This document shows, piece after piece, positions 34,981-46,155 of a stretch of 64,000 bases of DNA. Location: NCBI RefSeq assembly GCF_012489685.1, contig NC_080042.1, positions 35,531,158 to 35,595,157 on the forward strand, given 5' to 3'. The DNA comes from Lotus japonicus (lineage: Eukaryota > Streptophyta > Magnoliopsida > Fabales > Fabaceae). A program made the position numbers and the translations under genes. The notes below the pieces were generated by a model. The model did not search any database. It saw only the letters and a list, made by a program, of their open reading frames with translations, and was not told the origin of the DNA. Each line of letters starts with the position of its first letter. The first letter of the stretch is position 1.

Positions 34981-36195
34981 TGAAGGTATGAAAAACACTA
35001 GAAAAGGGGGGGGGGTTTGAATAGGGTTTTTAACTTTTAGAAATTTCCCTCTAAGATTAAGGATAATCTTTTCGGACTAAAGATCATAAGGTGCAAGAGA
35101 TAAGGGAAAGAGAAAAGCACACAATGATTTTATCCGGGTTCACTTGATAAATCACTCAAGCTAATCCAGTCCACCTGTTAAGGTGATTCTTCCTTCTTAG
35201 AATGAAGGCAATTGACTATTCAATGATTATTACAACTGCACTAGCAACCTTGCTCAGTGACTAACAATACAATGAACTAGCAGCACTAAGACAACCTTGC
35301 CTTAGTCTTCTCAAGAATACTGACCTCGCTGGTCTCTCAAGGAAATACAAACAAAGTTTGTGAATAAATTCTTGTTTACAACGAAGTGCATCTGAAACAA
35401 GCAGAGGTAAACATAATGGGAACAATGAAGAAATATTGCTAAGGTATTCGCTTGAAGTTTTTCGCTTGTATTGCTCAATAGTTTCTTAGCTGATTTCTTC
35501 TATCTTCAGCCTTTAAATACTCCAAGGTTTAGAGTGTGTATCCGTTGGATGAATCTGTCCGTTGGAGGGCAGTTCTGGAATTTCCAGAGCCTGCTATGGC
35601 TGAGCATCGTAGGTAAGGCAGTCAGAAAGGTATATCTGCTTTTGTACGAATGACAATGACGTGCCTTAGCCTAGTTGACTCTTGATCTTGGGAGATGCTT
35701 CATATTGGAACTTGTGAAGCTTACGCGATCAGAGTCAGAGCGAAGCTTGGATCTTCAGATCATCAGAACTTCTGCTTCTGGACCGTTCAACAGAACATCT
35801 GGTCTTCAGAATGTGAAGTGCTTCTGATCTTGAGAGCCAGCTTGTCCTTGGACTTCAGAGCTTCAAGCCTCCAGCTTCTGGACCGTTCATCAAAACATCT
35901 GGTCTTCAGAGTTTCAGCGCTTGATTCTTCAGAGTCCACATCAGAGCTTAAATCTTCAGATCTTCTGAATTGTTTGCTACCGTTTAGAGGAACGTAGTTA
36001 ATGCAGAAGCGTAACGTAGGTTACTCTTGAGTCTTTAACTTCTGATAAAAGTTGAGTCTTAAAATCAGAGTTAGAGCCTGTTTGTAACAACTTAACAAAC
36101 AAACGTTAGAGTACCATAATTGTTCATACATAATAAATAAGCTTGTTATCATCAAAACATAGAGTTGTACCACCTGACCAAATCTTGGTCTTACA
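34981..36195 (+). mobile_element. Copia-type solo LTR nested third deep
   Basis: Runs TGAAGGTATGAAAAACACTAG...GGTCTTACA (1215 bp). Flanks GATTA and GAATA fit a 5-bp TSD with one change. The GGGGGGGGTTTGAATAGGG motif near its start and the repeated CTTCAGA / CTTCTG phrases recall SIRE/Maximus-type Copia LTRs common in legumes. No coding sequence. Confidence 0.75.
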
Positions 36196-36846
36196 GAATA
36201 TATATGTGAATATGCATGCTCATGCATGCTCTTACTTGCTTGTATGTGTGCATGTCCAAATTATGGCCTTGTGGTATGAGAAGTTGACCCTTGCACCTTT
36301 TCTCTCATGAATGTTCAACGAAGCCGCTCTAAAGGATGAGCAAGAGACCATTAGATGCAGAAGAGGAGACGTTGCCGAGAAATGGTGGGACGAAGAGCTA
36401 CCGATTCAGAGGTTAGTCGTGTGGAGACTACGAGGAGCTCGATGGGCATATAAGGCTTTTAGTTATATTCCTTTTGGAGTCTATGTTGTGATTATATTCG
36501 TTGATGTAAGGGTATTTATTATGATGGGTATTATGTATGCATTTGTTAGAGCATGTTTTGGAAAGTATTATAAGGTATTATGTTTCAAAAGAAAAAAAAA
36601 ATATACATGCATTTTTATGATTTCGAAAGTTCATTAGCATGATTAATTTACTTTTGGATCACTAAATAACCCTTGAAAATCGGGGCGTTCCAGTACTTGT
36701 TTTATATATATATATAGCTTATCGGGGAATGTCTGGAGTTTTGATTTAAGTCCTCGTTGGACAAGTCTTGTTTTAATTTAAAATAAAATATACCTGTTTT
36801 TCCGCTTTTAGTTTTTAATTGACGTCCCGAAAGTCGGGGTGTTACA

Positions 36847-37316
36847 GTACACAAGCATTAGGTCATACACATACACACATGCATAGATATACACGTGAAA
36901 GCGTCACATGACTTTATGTTTTAATCTTGACCATTCATGATTAGATCTAATAGTCATGATTTATTCTTATTTTCTCATATAAGAACATCTTTCTCATATG
37001 ACACATCTCATATATATATACTCATTCATGGTTAGCCAAAGTCCTAATCCTAGCTCATTCTTAGTCCTAGGGTTAAGTCATCGACTAAATAGTCATTACC
37101 TGATTGGTTAGGGTGTGGGATATGTTACATTAGGGGTAAAGGGAAAAATATAGGGATGATGTGTTATAATACTAAAAATTATGAGGAGCTTTATTAAATA
37201 ATAAAATATAAATTAGGATCACTTTGAGCAAATTAAAATGATCCATGAACAAGGAAATGAGTAAAAATTGAGCTAAAGAATAGTTGCTATAATTAGAACA
37301 AAAATGACATTGTCCT
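36847..37316. other. Unassigned AT-rich spacer
   Basis: Between the solo LTR end and the truncated minus-strand LTR. It starts with a CACA/TACA-rich run. No ORF or recognised repeat. Confidence 0.4.
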
Positions 37317-38133
37317 ATACGAGCCTCGAGGAAGACGCAATGTTTGTAGGGTCAATGGAGAGCAGGCTAGGTCGGTCCATGGTGTGCTCCCGTAGAAGCG
37401 TCAAGCTTAGACAGATCCTCCTCCTCAGATGACGGCGGTGGTGAAGGTGCCCACATCCCAGAGTCGGGTCCACCACGCACCATAGGCGGCAGGTCAAAGC
37501 TCAGTGTCAATCGTCATAACACTCCCTTCGTCAAATCCCCATGCTCATCAATCCGGTACTACATCAGCCTCCCGATGTAAGTCGCTTGGTGACCGGCGAG
37601 GTCAGTCACACATGCGGAGGGGTCAATTTGGTCAAGCATCTGGTAACGGATCCCCCTCGAAGGGTGAACTATCACAAACCAATCGCCCAGCGTCATTTGG
37701 CAATTTTCCGACCTCCCAAACACAAACAGACAAACAAGGCAAGGCGCGAAGGATAACTCACAGAATAGTGTAGATAATACAAACAACATGTAAATAAAGG
37801 GGGTATATACATATATAGGTTCTTCATGACCTATCCTAGTGTATATACATAGCGTGTATATACATAGCATGTTATAAAATCACAAATAACAATTCCATCT
37901 TCAACACATCAACCAATATACTTAGGTGCATGATATGTCATGCAATGTTGTACTCAAAATGTTCTGGACAAATGGGTTGGGCACCATCGAGTCAGTCCTA
38001 GCACTGGCCTAGTGTTTTACCTTTTCCGCTCGGGTGTCACTTACAATCTCTGACATAGTCGGATCGGCCCTAACTCCTCCAGGTTTAACCTTTTCCGCCC
38101 CCTATGTCGAAGAAACACTCTTGGTGTTCTTGA

Positions 38134-38264
38134 GTGAAGGCCCGATTTCTCGACCGTCTCAACCTTCGTGAAGCCCGATCTCTCGACCGTCTCAACCTTC
38201 GTGAAACCTGATCTTTCGACGGTCTCAACTTCATCGAGGCCCGGTCTTTAGATCGTCTCAACCC
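38134..38264. repeat. 33-bp tandem repeat, about four units
   Basis: Unit GTGAAGCCCGATCTCTCG plus ACCGTCTCAACCTTC, starting at 38134, 38168 and 38201, with a decayed fourth copy to 38264. It occupies about the same place in its LTR as the 26-bp array in the LTR at 5154. Confidence 0.85.
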
Positions 38265-38433
38265 CGAATGTATGCATGATGCAATATGGTTAGTCAAACA
38301 ACATATCGTCCTCACAACGCAAAGTGACTAGCTAAGAATATTGACTCCAAGAAAACCCGAAGGTTAATGTCGACTCTATGACTGAAGCTTCAACAAGCAA
38401 GAGTACTGATCGTTCTCAGTGACTTCTCTCGTC

Positions 38434-38529
38434 ACTATGGCTCATCCTCGTGATGTCCAAACAAGCTACTGAAAGAGCGGAACTATGGCTCATCCTCCTG
38501 ATGTCCAAACAAGCTACTCAAAGAGTGAA
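38434..38529. repeat. 48-bp tandem duplication with a decayed third copy
   Basis: Two units starting ACTATGGCTCATCCTC at 38434 and 38482 differ at a few bases. A diverged third (TTGGCTTATCCTCTTAATGG) follows near 38569-38616. Confidence 0.85.
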
Positions 38530-40160
38530 AGGAAGTACTACCTGCACTTAATGACTTTTCTAGTCTTATTGGCTTATCCTCTTAATGGCCAAACGAATAG
38601 CTCAACGAGCAAAAAGGAAGTACTACCCGCACTTAAGTTTCCTCAACTCTTGGAACATCGACTTTTCTCGTTTTTTCAAACTCATTTGCAACTCCTAAGT
38701 TTCCTTAAAGGGGTCTCATTGATTATTAAAAGTGCTCTAAGTTGAATTAGTTCATTATGAATTTTATTGTCAAAATTCGAGTTCCATTTATCTCTTAGTT
38801 TCAAAATTCTAACTACTCAAAGATTCCCAAAATCCCACCAAGTGTAATCCCCGGGAAAAGTCTTGAACCTCACTAGAGCTAAAGCTCAGACCTCTTGTCA
38901 GAGCCTACCCAGGATTTCCTCGCAAAACCCTATCATTAACATTACCTAAACTAGAGCTTCCCACCCTTTGCAATCGCGTCAAACCTGCATTATTTCAAAT
39001 CGGTACAATGCAATAGAGCATATGCAAAACATCATAAAATTCAGCATGAACAATAACATATTACTCAGCTCAACACAAATCATAGCAACGGCCGAAGCCT
39101 CAACAATAACCAATGCCTGAAGCCTCAGAAAAGGGAGACACAAGTCTCAAGGTTTAACAATGGCCTAAACCTCAGAAAACATTTTCCAATTCAGCTCAAT
39201 AACCTCAATCATAAGCAATAAGCAAGTCGAAGTTATCGATACCTATATCATTAACTAGCAAGTAAGTTTCCCTCACCGCTGGACTGTCCAACTTCACAGT
39301 GTGGGGTTTCCTCACTCGCTACCTCGCTTGCTCCCAAGGTTCCCAAATCCAAACCTTTGAGCAAACAAAACATCATTCAATCAACACAAGTTAATTCAAT
39401 CTAAAACGTATTAACTAACGTCAGTCAAAGCTTCAAAAGCTTCAGAGTACGACAACCTAACACGAAAGGAAGAGTTTCTAAGAAAAAGAATTTTCTCCCC
39501 CTCCGTAATGGTGCTCTCGGCCACCACAAACATTTTAGCGTTCCGAGGCTTTTTCTTCGATCTAATTTGGTTCCTAGGTAATCTTAGGTCACAAGTAGGG
39601 TAAAAAATGCTCGGAAAAATTATAGAGTTTCAAATGCAATTAGGGATAATTGGGTCAAGATTTTGGGCTCAAAAACTCAAAGTTGAAATTTTGAAAAAGT
39701 AAACTGATAGAGTTGTAAACAATGCCTTTTATAGAAAATAATCCTAGGGGCACTAAGTTAGGTCGGGACTTTTTGATCCAAAAAGTAAACTTGGTGTGAA
39801 ATAGGTTTTTTAGTCAGATTTTCATATCTACGATGACTTAGTGAAAATCCAAGTGCACCGGCAGTGAATATGGAACGTATGGAAGGTGTAGAAGATGATT
39901 GAAAGAAGAAATCAAATTAAAATGACATTTTTACATAAAGCTCAAAACTTTGAGCACATAAATACGTATAGAAAAGCATCAGAAAGAAGAAACAGAGGTA
40001 AGAAAGTAAGAAGGTTACCTCGCTAGCAATCCAATGGAACAGAAATTGGGATGATCGGGCAAAAACTGAGAAAAATATGTCCTCCACTCTCTCTCTCTCT
40101 CTCTCTAACCGCGGGTTCTCTTTGGGGAAATGAGGAAAAATTCTCAATTTCTCCTTTTAT

Positions 40161-41560
40161 TTTTTTTTTGAAAGAAGAAAATATATTGATGAGGAAATAG
40201 ACAGAAAATACACCCTCCTCCAAAGGGTCAAAAGTCAGCAAAAGCAAAAAGAGCTCCAAAAAATATAGCAACCAACCCAATCTACCCAAAGCCTATACAA
40301 ACCCAACTAAAAGCCCTCACAAACCCTAGAAAAACCCACCAAAAACCAAGCAACTCCCAAGCTCCCGCCAACACCCAAGAAACTCCTTTGCTAAACTAAA
40401 GCTACTTGCGCGCCATGATTTGAGCTACAATCATGGCGTGGTCCGTTTCGTCTGTGCAATCGTATACCATACCTAGGTGTTTCCCCATCAGAATAGTGCT
40501 CCGCGCCCAAGCCATGACACTGTAAGGCTCTGACAACTCCCCTAAAAACACCATTAGCTCTCTCCCTGACCTCTTTCGGACCGACTTTGCAACTTGTTTC
40601 CCGCTAGCACAACCTTCTTAGATCTGTCCCGACCCCTCGGATTTTTCAGAACCTTAGGGAGAGGTTGCTCAATAGGACCATCAAGCACCTCTACAACCTC
40701 TTGGGGAATCTTTAAAGGGGGAGAGAAGGGAGCACCAGAGGAGTCATGGCAAACATCAGAAACAGAGTACCTGCAAACAGAAAGTTCAGGGAAAACACCA
40801 TGGGAGATAAACCAGAATTCACCAAGCCCCCTCTATCAATCCCACGAAGCATCAAGTCTTCATCCTCTAAGAATTGCAGCACTTCTCTACGAGCAGCACC
40901 ATCTTCCTCCATCACCAAACTCTGGTCTCCATGCACCTCCAAACCATGTCGGAGAAACCTCGCCATAGACACTAAAAGAGCTGCACCCCCAAGCGGAACC
41001 CATTGAGGATGTCAATGGCCTTTGGCGCCACCTCCATGGATGCAAACCTCACGAATCCAAATCGGAACAGTCTTACGATCTTCCTCTCCCTTTGAACAAA
41101 AACATTAACAACCCTACCAAATTGGGTAAACAACCCACGAATATGGTAATAATCGGTGCAGTCCGAAATTCCATCGAAAGAGAAAGTGAAGATGGAGAAA
41201 ATATTCGCGTTCTTCCAGCCTAAGTCGCTTCCTCTGCTTGTCGCTGGGTCCTTGAGTGGTACATTCTTCTTTCTCCAGTTCGAATCGCCGTCGGGGTTCC
41301 TTGTAATTTCGCCGGCTTGAGATCCTTCCTCCTTCCTCCATTCTGGGTCGCGACTTCTACTTGCCCTGAACAGAGGTTCTGTCGACCTACTTTGGTTTGA
41401 ATCACCTTTGGGTTGAGAGCATTTCGACTTCCAGGGTCGCCGTCACTGTTGTTGTCCTCTGAAGTAGCAGCAAGGAGAGAAGCACCGCCACCAGCAGCAA
41501 GGCATGAAACCCTAGCAGAGAACATTTCTAAAGATGCAGACATTCAATTTTATTTTTCAT
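40161..41560 (-). mobile_element. Internally deleted LINE (L1-type) inserted at an LTR TATA box
   Basis: Flanked by a 13-bp TSD, TTTCTCCTTTTAT, at 40148-40160 and 41561-41573. The minus strand ends in an A-rich tail after TTCTTTC. It has the 5' start of ORF1 and an L1-like 3' tail, but the endonuclease/RT middle is gone: 1.4 kb against 5-7 kb for a full element. On the LTR sense strand the TSD is ATAAAAGGAGAAA, so the TATA box itself was the target. Confidence 0.85.
41035..41543 (-). pseudogene. LINE ORF1 relic with RRM-like segment
   Basis: Starts MSASLEMFSARVSCLAAGGG at 41543. After a frameshift it continues as FSIFTFSFDGISDCTDYY, LFTQFGRVVNVFVQRE and VPIWIREVCIHGG, the pattern of the RNA-binding RRM in plant L1 ORF1 proteins, which bind element RNA. 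Frame changes and the missing C-terminal half make it non-functional. Confidence 0.65.
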
Positions 41561-42429
41561 TTTCTCCTTTTATAGGGGAGGGAAAATGATAAAAAAGAAG
41601 ATTTTATCGGGTCTGGTCGTTTTGGTATTTCATTTGCTGATTATAAGTGAGTATTTGGCGAGAGAATGCAAAAACTCAAAACGAGGTTCTTTTAATTGAA
41701 GAAAACGATCCAAATGCCAGTATGAATCAAAATACACTGAAAAACTACTTTTTGCAGTTGGCGTCTGATGAAGAAACTCCCTTATGGAAAAATATCGCAA
41801 ACGTCGAAAGAAATGAGGCTAAAAGTAAAGTCGGATGAAGAAACTTCCTTCTTTATTCATGTTCTTAATTAAAGTCCTCGAGAAGATAAAGTCTAGCTTC
41901 GACGGACTTCCTGGAAGCAAAACCTATCGTATGTACAGTCCAGAGTTTCGTAACGAAACACTGGTCATGGGAAAAATACCCTGAGGTCCTTATTTTTTTA
42001 ACGATTTATAATTTCTCTTAAACAGTGCTCTAGGAGCGCAAATAACTTTTTTCGGACACTCTCGACCTTAGCCGGGTATGAAAATGACTCTTCCTGTCAC
42101 TTAAACTGACTACAGTATTATCCTTAGTCATTTCCTGAACTTTCTTCTTCATTAAGTTATCCAAAACGAGAAACACTTGTTTAGATCCCCTCACGCTATA
42201 CCGAAACCTAAGCGTGAGTTGGAAATTAATTTATTTAATCTAGGTCTAAAAACCTGGGTCTTACACCTTTAAACATTGTTTCTTCTACACTTCTGAACTC
42301 TAAGCTCTTTCCCAATCAATCATATATTGCTTTTACTTTTCTTTTGATTTAACCAATCATTGCTTGTGTAAGTCGATCGTTCCCCAATCTTTGTGGTTCG
42401 ACAATCTTTTATATTACTTAGAGCATTCT

Positions 42430-42928
42430 GTACACTTGTAGAACCTATATCACAGGACAATGTGCACCAAGATCGACTCCTTTTCGACTCGAGATTTTTT
42501 CTCGAATGGAAATTTTTTTCATTTTAGAGTTGGATTCTTTTTATTGATTGGAATCATTTTTTGAGACCTAGATTTTCAAAACAGAGCCCCAAACGTCCTC
42601 GTTTGGAGCTCAGAAGTCATCTATTGAAACCCTTGCAGTAGGTGAGAAAATCTTCCATTCTGAAACTAAAACCCATCAACGTTACAGTAAAATCTTACCA
42701 AATTACGAGTACGTTATCGTAATGATAAGAAAAACATTTAATTTTCATTCAAACAATTAATTGATGTATACATCTCGTTCTAGGCGACAACGCGTCGCTT
42801 TCGGTCCATTTTGAAATGTAACTGAGTTCTTCGGTGACTCCTATAAGGAAACACATTGGGAATTAACTTCGATTTTAATAATTTAACATCATTGCTATGG
42901 GATTAAATCTGTCATACAAAGTTATACA
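42430..42928 (-). mobile_element. LTR fragment related to the nested LTR at 32321
   Basis: On the minus strand the order TTAAAATCGAAG, AAGAACTC, ACCGA(A/T)GCG and CTTATCATTACGAT parallels 32455-32640 (about 65% by eye). Neither end is preserved. Non-coding. Confidence 0.5.
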
Positions 42929-42930
42929 TA

Positions 42931-43440
42931 GTGTTAGCTCAAGTCGTAAGAGTTAGAGGACATAAAGGTTGGGGGAATGAAGGGTGAAGGGTCTAGGGCT
43001 CACACCCTAAGAATGGACTAATTTACTATTCCTTTTGTTCCTTTTTTAGTGTCATTTTAGAAGAATTTTTGTTCCTATTTTACTGTCATATTGATGTTTT
43101 AAGGTTACCATTTGTTAGTTATACCATTACTTTTTCAATAACTCCACTTCATAGTTTCCATTAAGTTCTCCTTTCTCAATAATTATAAAGAGCTTTATGA
43201 CTTTATGATTTGGTAGAGAGTAGTAAATGGTTTAATGATATGAGAGAGTGGGAAAAAAACTAAAAATTAATTATCTTGTTTGGAGAGCTTTATGAGTTTA
43301 TGATTGAGATGTGACAGGGTAGAATGGGAAAAAAAACTCTAACAATCCACTATTTTAGTTGTAGAGTTTTATGCTAAAATGACACTTAAAAGGAACGGAG
43401 TGAGTAATAATACTAAAAACTAACATTTGCCTAGGGAAAA
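42931..43440 (+). mobile_element. SINE interrupted by a Stowaway MITE
   Basis: The 5' part TTAGCTCAAGTCGTAAGAG resembles a tRNA A box. A decayed B-box area (GGGCTCACACCC) and GACTAATTTACTA follow. The 3' part AACTAACATTTGCCTAG resumes after the MITE. The same 3' sequence occurs uninterrupted at 45166-45220. Confidence 0.7.
43026..43404. mobile_element. Stowaway-like MITE inside the SINE
   Basis: TIRs CTATTCCTTTTGTTCCTTTT..AGTGTCATTTTAG and, reversed, CTCACTCCGTTCCTTTT.AAGTGTCATTTTAG, flanked by TA at 43024-43025 and 43405-43406. Non-coding. Confidence 0.8.
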
Positions 43441-44797
43441 AGCATTAAGCACTAAATCAGGAAATTATTCAAATTTATTTCCCTTGCTTAATCACGGTTA
43501 TTATAATGTGTCAACGCTACAAATATGCACTTCACAATTTGTATATTATAAATAAATTTCCATATTTAGACGTGATATTAATTTATTGTCTTTTGTAAGG
43601 GGAGAAAAAAACATAGATACATACATTAATACAACACAATTCTTTTGTCTAAGTCATAATTTTCACGAAAGTCTATCATCCTCTTTCAATTAACATTCTC
43701 TAAGTTAAAGGGACTCATTCAATCATAAAAAAGTAACTTTATAAAGAGTTAACAAGCCCTTATTTTCCTGAAGGCATTATTGAGGATAAACTAGTTATCC
43801 TTGAATTGCCTACCAAGTTTCTTTGTTGCTGCAAAATATTTCGTACTAAATTAAAGGGAAAGGTGCGAGAAATGCTATTTGTCCCGAAAAATATCAGACG
43901 AATCCAGGCACGACCACAAATAACAGTTGTTCAGTTTTTCAAAACAAATAAAAATTCAACATAAAGAAAAATCAATGATCCATCAAACGGTTGCAATGTA
44001 GTCGTGTGTGGTCGTGTGTGAAATGGTCGTGTCATATATCAATTCCCTATAAAAAATATCACTATTAAAGATTTAAAAAGTGGTCAATTTCATGAAATAG
44101 TATATACAATTATATCAATACAACATATTATTATCAAAATTCAATTTAATGATCTAATTGCACTGATAATTAATTTTAGTAAATTATAAACATGGTAAGT
44201 TGTGTGAACATTTGTTGGGCACTCATTGAAAAAAGTTCAAACTTATTGAAAATGTATAGGTGTGTGGTTGTGCGGGGGCATTTCTTATATACTGGGGGCA
44301 ATGAAATTCTTCTATTCTCAATACTATACTATTATTTATTAGCACATTTTATGAAAATTTGGTGGGGGCATTTGACCCACCTTAACCAACATACATCCGT
44401 CCCTGGTCCCATGAGAAGGTTCTTATGATATTTCATCACGGCTAATATATGATTAAACTTCTTTCCGTTAGACTAATAAATAACAATAATAAAGACGTCA
44501 TATAATGTACACGGTAAATGGGCCCCGCAATGTATGTTTTCAGGTCATATATGAGCCGTTGAATCCCTTTTTCCTCACCGACCAAAAGTCCAAAATATTA
44601 TATTTAGATTTTTTTTAAATCACCCGCCTCACCTTTAGGGGCTTGGCCAATGAATTTCTTTCATTCACATTAACAACTTGCTTTAAGAATAAAATGCTCA
44701 ACCATTACATCAATCTCACGAGTTCGTTAACCAACTTTGCTTTATATAGGATTTCAAGATAACTTTATTTTGCTGAAGTGGTGCCCTTTTCTGTAAT
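43441..44797. other. AT-rich intergenic DNA
   Basis: No gene or complete element. A short GTCGTGTGTG repeat lies at 43999-44018. A GGGGGCA-containing stretch at 44274-44370 may be the edge of an old element. Confidence 0.4.
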
Positions 44798-44983
44798 TTG
44801 CTTTGGGGTTCTAAACCGTTGGTCAACGTCAACCTCACGGGCACCAAGGGCAAAAAGCTTTGCGACGAACTTTATGGAGAGAAAGGTGAGCAATTTTTGG
44901 AGAGATGGAGCAGCGACGGCGGTGATGCCGCTAGTAACAACCTAAACGAACGGAGACAACAAGTTGGGAGGTTCAAACCCTAA
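44798..44983 (+). CDS. Short ORF, unrecognised
   Basis: A 61-codon frame, MLWGSKPLVNVNLTGTKGKK then LCDELYGEKGEQFLERW, with ordinary protein-like composition, a Gly-Asp-rich end and higher GC than its flanks. No partner exon or promoter was identified. It may be a gene fragment; no function is assigned. Confidence 0.25.
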   Translation: MLWGSKPLVNVNLTGTKGKKLCDELYGEKGEQFLERWSSDGGDAASNNLNERRQQVGRFKP

Positions 44984-45126
44984 TACCATAGATCTAACTA
45001 TCCAAAGGGGTTTTTCAGTCAATAGCTAAAGTTGATTCAAATATAATAAAAATCTCTATTAACAGAAACTTTGGTTCCTCATTCCTTCAATGATATGTGT
45101 TGTAATAATCCTATTGGCCTTACATG

Positions 45127-45231
45127 TATGGCACCGAAGGTTTGGGAGGGTTCAGGGTTCAGGGTTCGAACCCTGAGAATGACTAATTTACTAACAATTA
45201 CTAACAACTAGCATTTGTCTATAAAAAAAAA
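45127..45231 (+). mobile_element. 5'-truncated SINE
   Basis: Contains a B-box-like GGGTTCGAACCCTG preceded by a GGGTTCA duplication, then GACTAATTTACTAACAATTACTAAC and an A-rich tail at 45224. The A box is missing. Confidence 0.6.
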
Positions 45232-45763
45232 ACATGTATGGTACCGGTGCAATCACCTTATAGTCCACCTTATTTTTGTTTACACAAGCAAGTTTTCTAG
45301 CAATCAAGGTGTTTTAATTCTTAGTTTTTTTTACAAGAGGAAGATAATTTTAATTTTTAAAATAAAAAATAAATTAAATACATAAATTTTTAGATTAGCT
45401 AAACATATTAATAGAAAGTCAATTTTATAATTTATAAATGGGGATGGCAGTTGCACTACTATATTACACTAGTAATTTTACATAGTTAATAATTTCAAAT
45501 ATAATATGTACTGAATTATAACAATTGAATTTTGACTATTCACCATCATTTATGTCGAATATTGTAAAATTTTATAATCATAAGTTTATAATCAGATAAT
45601 TTAATTTCAGTTATTTAAATCACTCATGATAGTAATTTTAACCACCTTAATTATTGGATAAATAGGATTTAAGATAAGTGGGTAAAAAAATTCAATTTCT
45701 TTTTTCTATATTTTTTCTTATATTCTATGTGTCCATTAGGATAAAGTTAAATTACCTTCATGA
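45232..45763. other. AT-rich intergenic DNA
   Basis: No ORF, element end or RNA gene was recognised. Confidence 0.4.
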
Positions 45764-46155
45764 GCAGTGTTCAGAAAACGAGATCGGATGGACCAGTCAT
45801 TTCAATCGGTTTAACCAAGAACTAGGCTTTTGACCGGTCCGGTCAGCATGAAAAACCTGCCACTTATCGAATCAGTGAAAAAACCGCTGAACTAATCAAA
45901 AACCGAGAAAATAGGTCATAACAGACCGGTTCACAGTAACTATATAAATGAAAAAAATGCAGTTAGTAGAGTTCGAACACATGACTTGAGGGAAGTAAAA
46001 ACAAATGCATACCACTGTGACACAGTTAACTATATAATAATAACTAAAGTTACTTACTGGATGGATGAAGGCAACTTTCTCTCACAAATTTATTTGTCAT
46101 CACATCTTTTCATGCACACCGGCACTGCATTGGTGGAGGTACAGGTTTTTGCTTA

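Larger units (their letters stand above)
32321..36692 (+). mobile_element. Nested long LTR (solo) with 5-bp TSD
   Basis: Runs from TGTAACACCCG to CGGGGCGTTCCA, flanked by a perfect GTACT duplication at 32316-32320 and 36693-36697. No PBS, PPT or protein remains, so it is a solo LTR of about 3.15 kb once the Copia LTR inside is removed. Contains a (TCA/TCT)-rich stretch near 33020 and a GC-rich repeat block at 33936-34045. Confidence 0.85.
29552..36846 (+). mobile_element. Long solo LTR (about 2.9 kb), interrupted by a second LTR
   Basis: Starts TGTAACACCCC at 29552 and ends CGGGGTGTTACA at 36846. No PBS follows, so it is a solo LTR. Without the insertion at 32321-36692 it is about 2.9 kb. 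Landmarks are shared with the LTR at 5154: CATCCGACGC..AAAAAGTA, TTTTTCCGAGCA, GATCGAAGAAAAA, GGGACAGAGTAGGTTCCC, TTTTTGTGTGGTT. The flanks GTTTG and GTACA do not form a TSD, suggesting recombination between different insertions or later rearrangement. Confidence 0.75.
37317..42265 (-). mobile_element. Minus-strand long LTR, 3'-truncated, with a LINE inside
   Basis: On the minus strand it starts TGTAAGACCCAGGTTTTTAGACC at 42265. It shares ordered landmarks with 25130-25900 and 29740-31760. It stops at 37317 just after the residues ASSSRLV, short of an LTR 3' end. Removing the 1.4 kb LINE leaves about 3.5 kb. No gag or pol. Two different minisatellites lie in its distal half. Confidence 0.75.

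Noticed and set aside
38134..38529. Possible CRISPR-like array
   Set aside because: Units are contiguous without unique spacers; they are LTR minisatellites in a plant genome.
40594..41006. Plus-strand ORFs of 124 and 86 codons
   Set aside because: Antisense to LINE sequence that is bounded by a TSD.
45160..45175. tRNA gene suggested by GGGTTCGAACCC
   Set aside because: Only a B box is present with no cloverleaf or A box; it belongs to a truncated SINE.
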